From: an uncultured Christensenella sp.
GTDB lineage: Bacteria > Bacillota > Clostridia > Christensenellales > UBA1242
Direction: 5' to 3'
Assembly: GCA_905207515.1 (NCBI GenBank)
Contig: CAJLLK010000006.1
Span: 1-36,206, forward strand
Length of the DNA: 36,206 nt
The translations under genes were made by a program, and so were the position numbers. Positions within the stretch are counted from its first letter, which is position 1, and the number at the start of each line of letters is the position of its first letter. Shown piece after piece: positions 34,070 to 36,206 of the stretch. The notes under the pieces are model-generated. The model saw nothing but the letters and a program-made list of their open reading frames with translations. It was not told the DNA's origin and made no database searches.

Positions 34070-34098
34070 TTGCGTTTGGTGGGCTTTTTTGTTATAAT
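34070..34098 (+). promoter_or_regulatory. Promoter of scpA-scpB
   Basis: TTGCGT (34070-34075), 17 bases, extended -10 TGTTATAAT (TATAAT 34093-34098). AGGAG at 34108-34112 and a GTG start at 34121 follow. Confidence 0.8.
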
Positions 34099-34120
34099 TT
34101 TCTTTGTAGGAGCAAAAGAA

Positions 34121-34903
34121 GTGGAAGAATTGCAAGAAAACCAAACTGAAAACACTCAAAGCAATGATATGCTTCTCTCTTCTGACGCCTATCGTTTTAA
34201 ACTCGACAATTTTGAAGGTCCGCTTGATTTGTTGTTGCATTTGATCAAAGAAGCCAAACTCGACATTGCCACGGTGAAGCTTGCCGACATAACCGAACAA
34301 TATCTTGAATATATGCAAGACATCAAAAACATCGACATGGACAAAGCAAGTGAATTTATCACGGTGGCTGCGACGCTGATTGAAATCAAATCGAAGAGCG
34401 TTTTGCCTGTCGAACAAGACGAAACTGAAAATGATGAAGAAGACGACGAGGCTTTGCTTCTTAGAAGATTGAAAGAATATGAACTTTTCAAAGGAGTGGG
34501 CAAAAATTTGAAAGAAATTGAAGATGTCAACAAACTTTACCGAGCGCCAGGCAAGGAAACGGAAAAAGTTAAGATTGTCATGAAAGACATGGTGCTTGAC
34601 CAACTTCTCGACGCTTTTGCAAAACTTCTGACGCGCGAAGAGCTTAAAAAAGCTGTTCAAAATGAGCAGCCGAAAAAGATTATGAAAGACCGCTTCACTG
34701 TGGCAGAGAAAATCATTTCGATAAGAAACTTTGCCAAAGAAAGAATGCGTTTTGAATTTGAAGAACTGTTCGATGAAGACATGACCAAAAGTGAACTTAT
34801 CAACACCTTTTTGGCTCTTTTGGAACTTTTGAAGTTGCAGACCATAAAGGTCATCCAAAACGGCACTTTTGGAAATATCGTTATCACAGCGAATGAGGTG
34901 TAA
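34121..34903 (+). CDS. scpA: Segregation and condensation protein ScpA
   Basis: Encodes 260 residues. The open frame extends back to a TTG at 34061, but that stretch contains the promoter. GTG at 34121, eight bases after AGGAG (34108-34112), is therefore the start. The kleisin signature FEGPLDLLLHLI (about 28-39) is clear, followed by the DIATVKLADIT and AATLIEIKSKSVLP stretches and a C-terminal winged-helix. ScpA bridges the heads of the SMC dimer and binds ScpB to form the bacterial condensin. scpB follows after two bases. Confidence 0.96.
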   Translation: MEELQENQTENTQSNDMLLSSDAYRFKLDNFEGPLDLLLHLIKEAKLDIATVKLADITEQYLEYMQDIKNIDMDKASEFITVAATLIEIKSKSVLPVEQDETENDEEDDEALLLRRLKEYELFKGVGKNLKEIEDVNKLYRAPGKETEKVKIVMKDMVLDQLLDAFAKLLTREELKKAVQNEQPKKIMKDRFTVAEKIISIRNFAKERMRFEFEELFDEDMTKSELINTFLALLELLKLQTIKVIQNGTFGNIVITANEV

Positions 34904-34905
34904 AA

Positions 34906-35556
34906 ATGGAAAATTTGAAGGAAATTGTTTTGTCGGTGCTTTTTATTGCAGGTGAAGGGGTTGAAAAAAACTTTATAGCCGAAAAGTTGAATGTTTCAGA
35001 AAGTGAAATCGACAAGGTGATTGAACAACTTAAAAAAGAGTATAACAACGAAAAAGGCATTCATGTTATCACTTTCAAAAACAAGGTTCAACTTGCATCA
35101 AATCCGGCTTATGCAGAATATATCAGCACGGTTTTAAATCCTATTAGAGAAAAATCTTTGACAAGAGCTGCACTAGAGACTTTGGCAATCATTGCCTATA
35201 AACAGCCAATCACAAAACTTGAAATTGAAGACATCAGGCGCGTGAATTGTGATTATGCCGTTCAGGTGCTTTCTGACCAAAACATGATTGAAGTTGTGGG
35301 CAGAAAAGACGCCGTCGGAAAGCCACTTCTTTTTGGAACAACCGAAAACTTTTTGAAACGTTTCAATTTGAACGATTTGGCAGAACTTCCTGACTATGAC
35401 AGTTTGCTTGAAAGAATAAGAGTGATTGAAGAAGATGAGTTGCCGAAAAGCGACAGCCTTTACAATGAGTTCTCTCTTCCTGAAGAAGAAGTTCCTGACT
35501 TTTTGAAAGAAGAGACGGGCATCGAAAATGTCAGCGGCGACGATGCAATCGCATAA
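34906..35556 (+). CDS. scpB: Segregation and condensation protein ScpB
   Basis: Encodes 216 residues. GAGGTG overlaps the end of scpA just before the ATG. Two winged-helix domains are recognisable. The second holds the conserved ALETLAIIAYKQPITK.EIE.IR stretch (about 88-112) and the GR.D..GKPLLFGTT stretch (about 136-152). An acidic tail follows. It dimerises and binds ScpA in the SMC complex. Confidence 0.96.
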   Translation: MENLKEIVLSVLFIAGEGVEKNFIAEKLNVSESEIDKVIEQLKKEYNNEKGIHVITFKNKVQLASNPAYAEYISTVLNPIREKSLTRAALETLAIIAYKQPITKLEIEDIRRVNCDYAVQVLSDQNMIEVVGRKDAVGKPLLFGTTENFLKRFNLNDLAELPDYDSLLERIRVIEEDELPKSDSLYNEFSLPEEEVPDFLKEETGIENVSGDDAIA

Positions 35557-35579
35557 AAGTGCTTTAAGCACTTTTTTTT
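35555..35579 (+). terminator. Intrinsic terminator after scpB
   Basis: AAAAGTGC (35555-35562) pairs with GCACTTTT (35568-35575) around a 5-base loop with an eight-T run. It starts within the scpB stop codon. Confidence 0.85.
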
Positions 35580-35614
35580 GTTTTATAAACTTTTTTGCCA
35601 GCATATCTTAAATT

Positions 35615-35752
35615 ATGGACAAGCAAAAATCGTATGGCGAAAATTATAGGCAAGTCAAACCAAAACACAGATTTTCAAACAAATTTTTGTTTGCAACACT
35701 TTTTTGTTGCATAGCCACGGTCGTTGTTTTTGCTGTGGTGTTTGCTCTATGA
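35615..35752 (+). CDS. Small single-span membrane protein, 45 residues
   Basis: Encodes 45 residues. The first 23 are polar and basic (MDKQKSYGENYRQVKPKHRF...). Residues about 24-45 are one hydrophobic helix (FLFATLFCCIATVVVFAVVFAL) ending at the C-terminus. The charge pattern predicts N-in topology. The stop overlaps the ATG of the M50 protease gene (ATGA), so the two are translationally coupled. No Shine-Dalgarno precedes the ATG; a TATCTT box lies five bases upstream. It is too short for family recognition. Coupling to an intramembrane-type protease makes it a candidate regulator or partner; this is inference. Confidence 0.65.
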   Translation: MDKQKSYGENYRQVKPKHRFSNKFLFATLFCCIATVVVFAVVFAL

Positions 35753-36206
35753 AAAAATTTTCTGTTCATCCAATCAGCATCATAATTTGGCTCTGGCTTT
35801 GGATTGTGCTTGGCGCGATTGTTGCACTCTCTTATGTTTTGGCGATAACAATTCATGAGCTTGGGCATTTTTTGGTGGCAAAAAAATTGGGTTACAACTT
35901 GACCAAATTTTCGCTTTCGCCCTATGGCGTTTCGCTTTCATATTATTGCCAAGACCTAGACTTTCGCGACGAAATCAAAATCGCACTTGCAGGTCCACTG
36001 GCAAACTTGTTGTCAGCATTTTTGATTTTGGGTGTTTGGTGGCTTTTTCCAAGCGTTTATTTTTTTACAGAACATTTTGTCTGCATCAGTGTGCTTTTGT
36101 GCCTGATAAATTTGTTGCCAGCATTTCCAATGGACGGGGGAAGAATTTTTGTTTGCATTTTTTCTCACTTTTTTAATAAAAAAATATCAAAAAAAATAAT
36201 AATTTT
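35749..36206 (+). CDS. M50 family membrane metalloprotease (SpoIVFB-like), 3' end outside window
   Basis: The frame is open from the ATG at 35749 to the window end (152 complete codons, no stop). A membrane helix lies at about 12-32. The zinc motif is H36-E-L-G-H40. AGPLANLL follows at 81-88, and the second motif is N-LLPAFPMDGGR at 121-132, with Asp129 as third zinc ligand. This is the M50B site-2 protease arrangement seen in SpoIVFB and in the M50 proteases often encoded beside scpA-scpB in Clostridia. It would cut substrates within or near the membrane. It is coupled to the upstream 45-residue membrane peptide. Confidence 0.9.
   Translation, partial: MKKFSVHPISIIIWLWLWIVLGAIVALSYVLAITIHELGHFLVAKKLGYNLTKFSLSPYGVSLSYYCQDLDFRDEIKIALAGPLANLLSAFLILGVWWLFPSVYFFTEHFVCISVLLCLINLLPAFPMDGGRIFVCIFSHFFNKKISKKIII

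Noticed and set aside
1..36206. tRNA, rRNA, transposase, integrase or toxin-antitoxin genes
   Set aside because: I looked for CCA-ended cloverleafs, conserved rRNA stretches and recombinase motifs and saw none.

Overview
The window is A+T-rich and reads as a low-GC Gram-positive chromosome, most likely an uncultured member of the Clostridia. The evidence is gene order. It holds the firmicute blocks ftsK-rimO-pgsA-cinA-recA, miaB-mutS-mutL-miaA-ynbB and scpA-scpB, plus relatives of the sporulation-linked proteins YlxY, SpoIIM and SpoIVFB. Placement below class is not possible from this sequence. I saw no rRNA, tRNA, CRISPR array, insertion sequence or prophage gene. No gene-free stretch exceeds 300 bases; the longest is 1-192, which holds a cluster of inverted repeats and a promoter.

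Layout. (1) 193-9417 (+) encodes one giant surface protein of 3074 residues: signal peptide, a DUF6273-like domain, about 28 Ig-like repeats of the YTG/YDG type, and a C-terminal membrane anchor. (2) 9469-12653 (-) holds a DUF4364 winged-helix regulator and an ABC ATPase-permease pair. (3) 12771-21314 (+) holds an unknown helical protein, a YlxY-like deacetylase-fold protein, then ftsK, rimO, pgsA, a badly eroded cinA, and recA. (4) 21341-23596 (-) is a class A penicillin-binding protein. (5) 23658-31509 (+) is a tightly overlapping operon: a MiaB without its TRAM domain, MutS, MutL, MiaA and a YnbB-like PLP enzyme. (6) 31559-36206 (+) holds a SpoIIM-like membrane protein, a D,D-carboxypeptidase, an unknown 159-residue protein with its own strong promoter, scpA-scpB, a 45-residue membrane peptide, and the start of an M50 protease cut by the window end.

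Functionally most of the window is housekeeping: chromosome segregation (FtsK, ScpA/B), recombination and mismatch repair (RecA, MutS, MutL), tRNA and ribosome modification (MiaA, MiaB, RimO), phospholipid synthesis (PgsA) and peptidoglycan building and trimming (PBP1A, DacF). The accessory part is the first 12.6 kb.

Points of interest: the giant repeat protein; erosion of catalytic motifs in CinA and in the ABC ATPase; a TRAM-less MiaB; three unknown small genes (270, 159 and 45 residues); and a recurring arrangement in which a promoter -10 box sits about 5-9 bases before an ATG that has no Shine-Dalgarno, which points to leaderless mRNAs. Promoters are mostly of the extended -10 type (TGnTATAAT or TGnTAAAAT). 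I did not find a clearly new multi-gene system. The best candidates for something undescribed are the surface protein, the leaderless promoter class and the two unknown cytoplasmic proteins.
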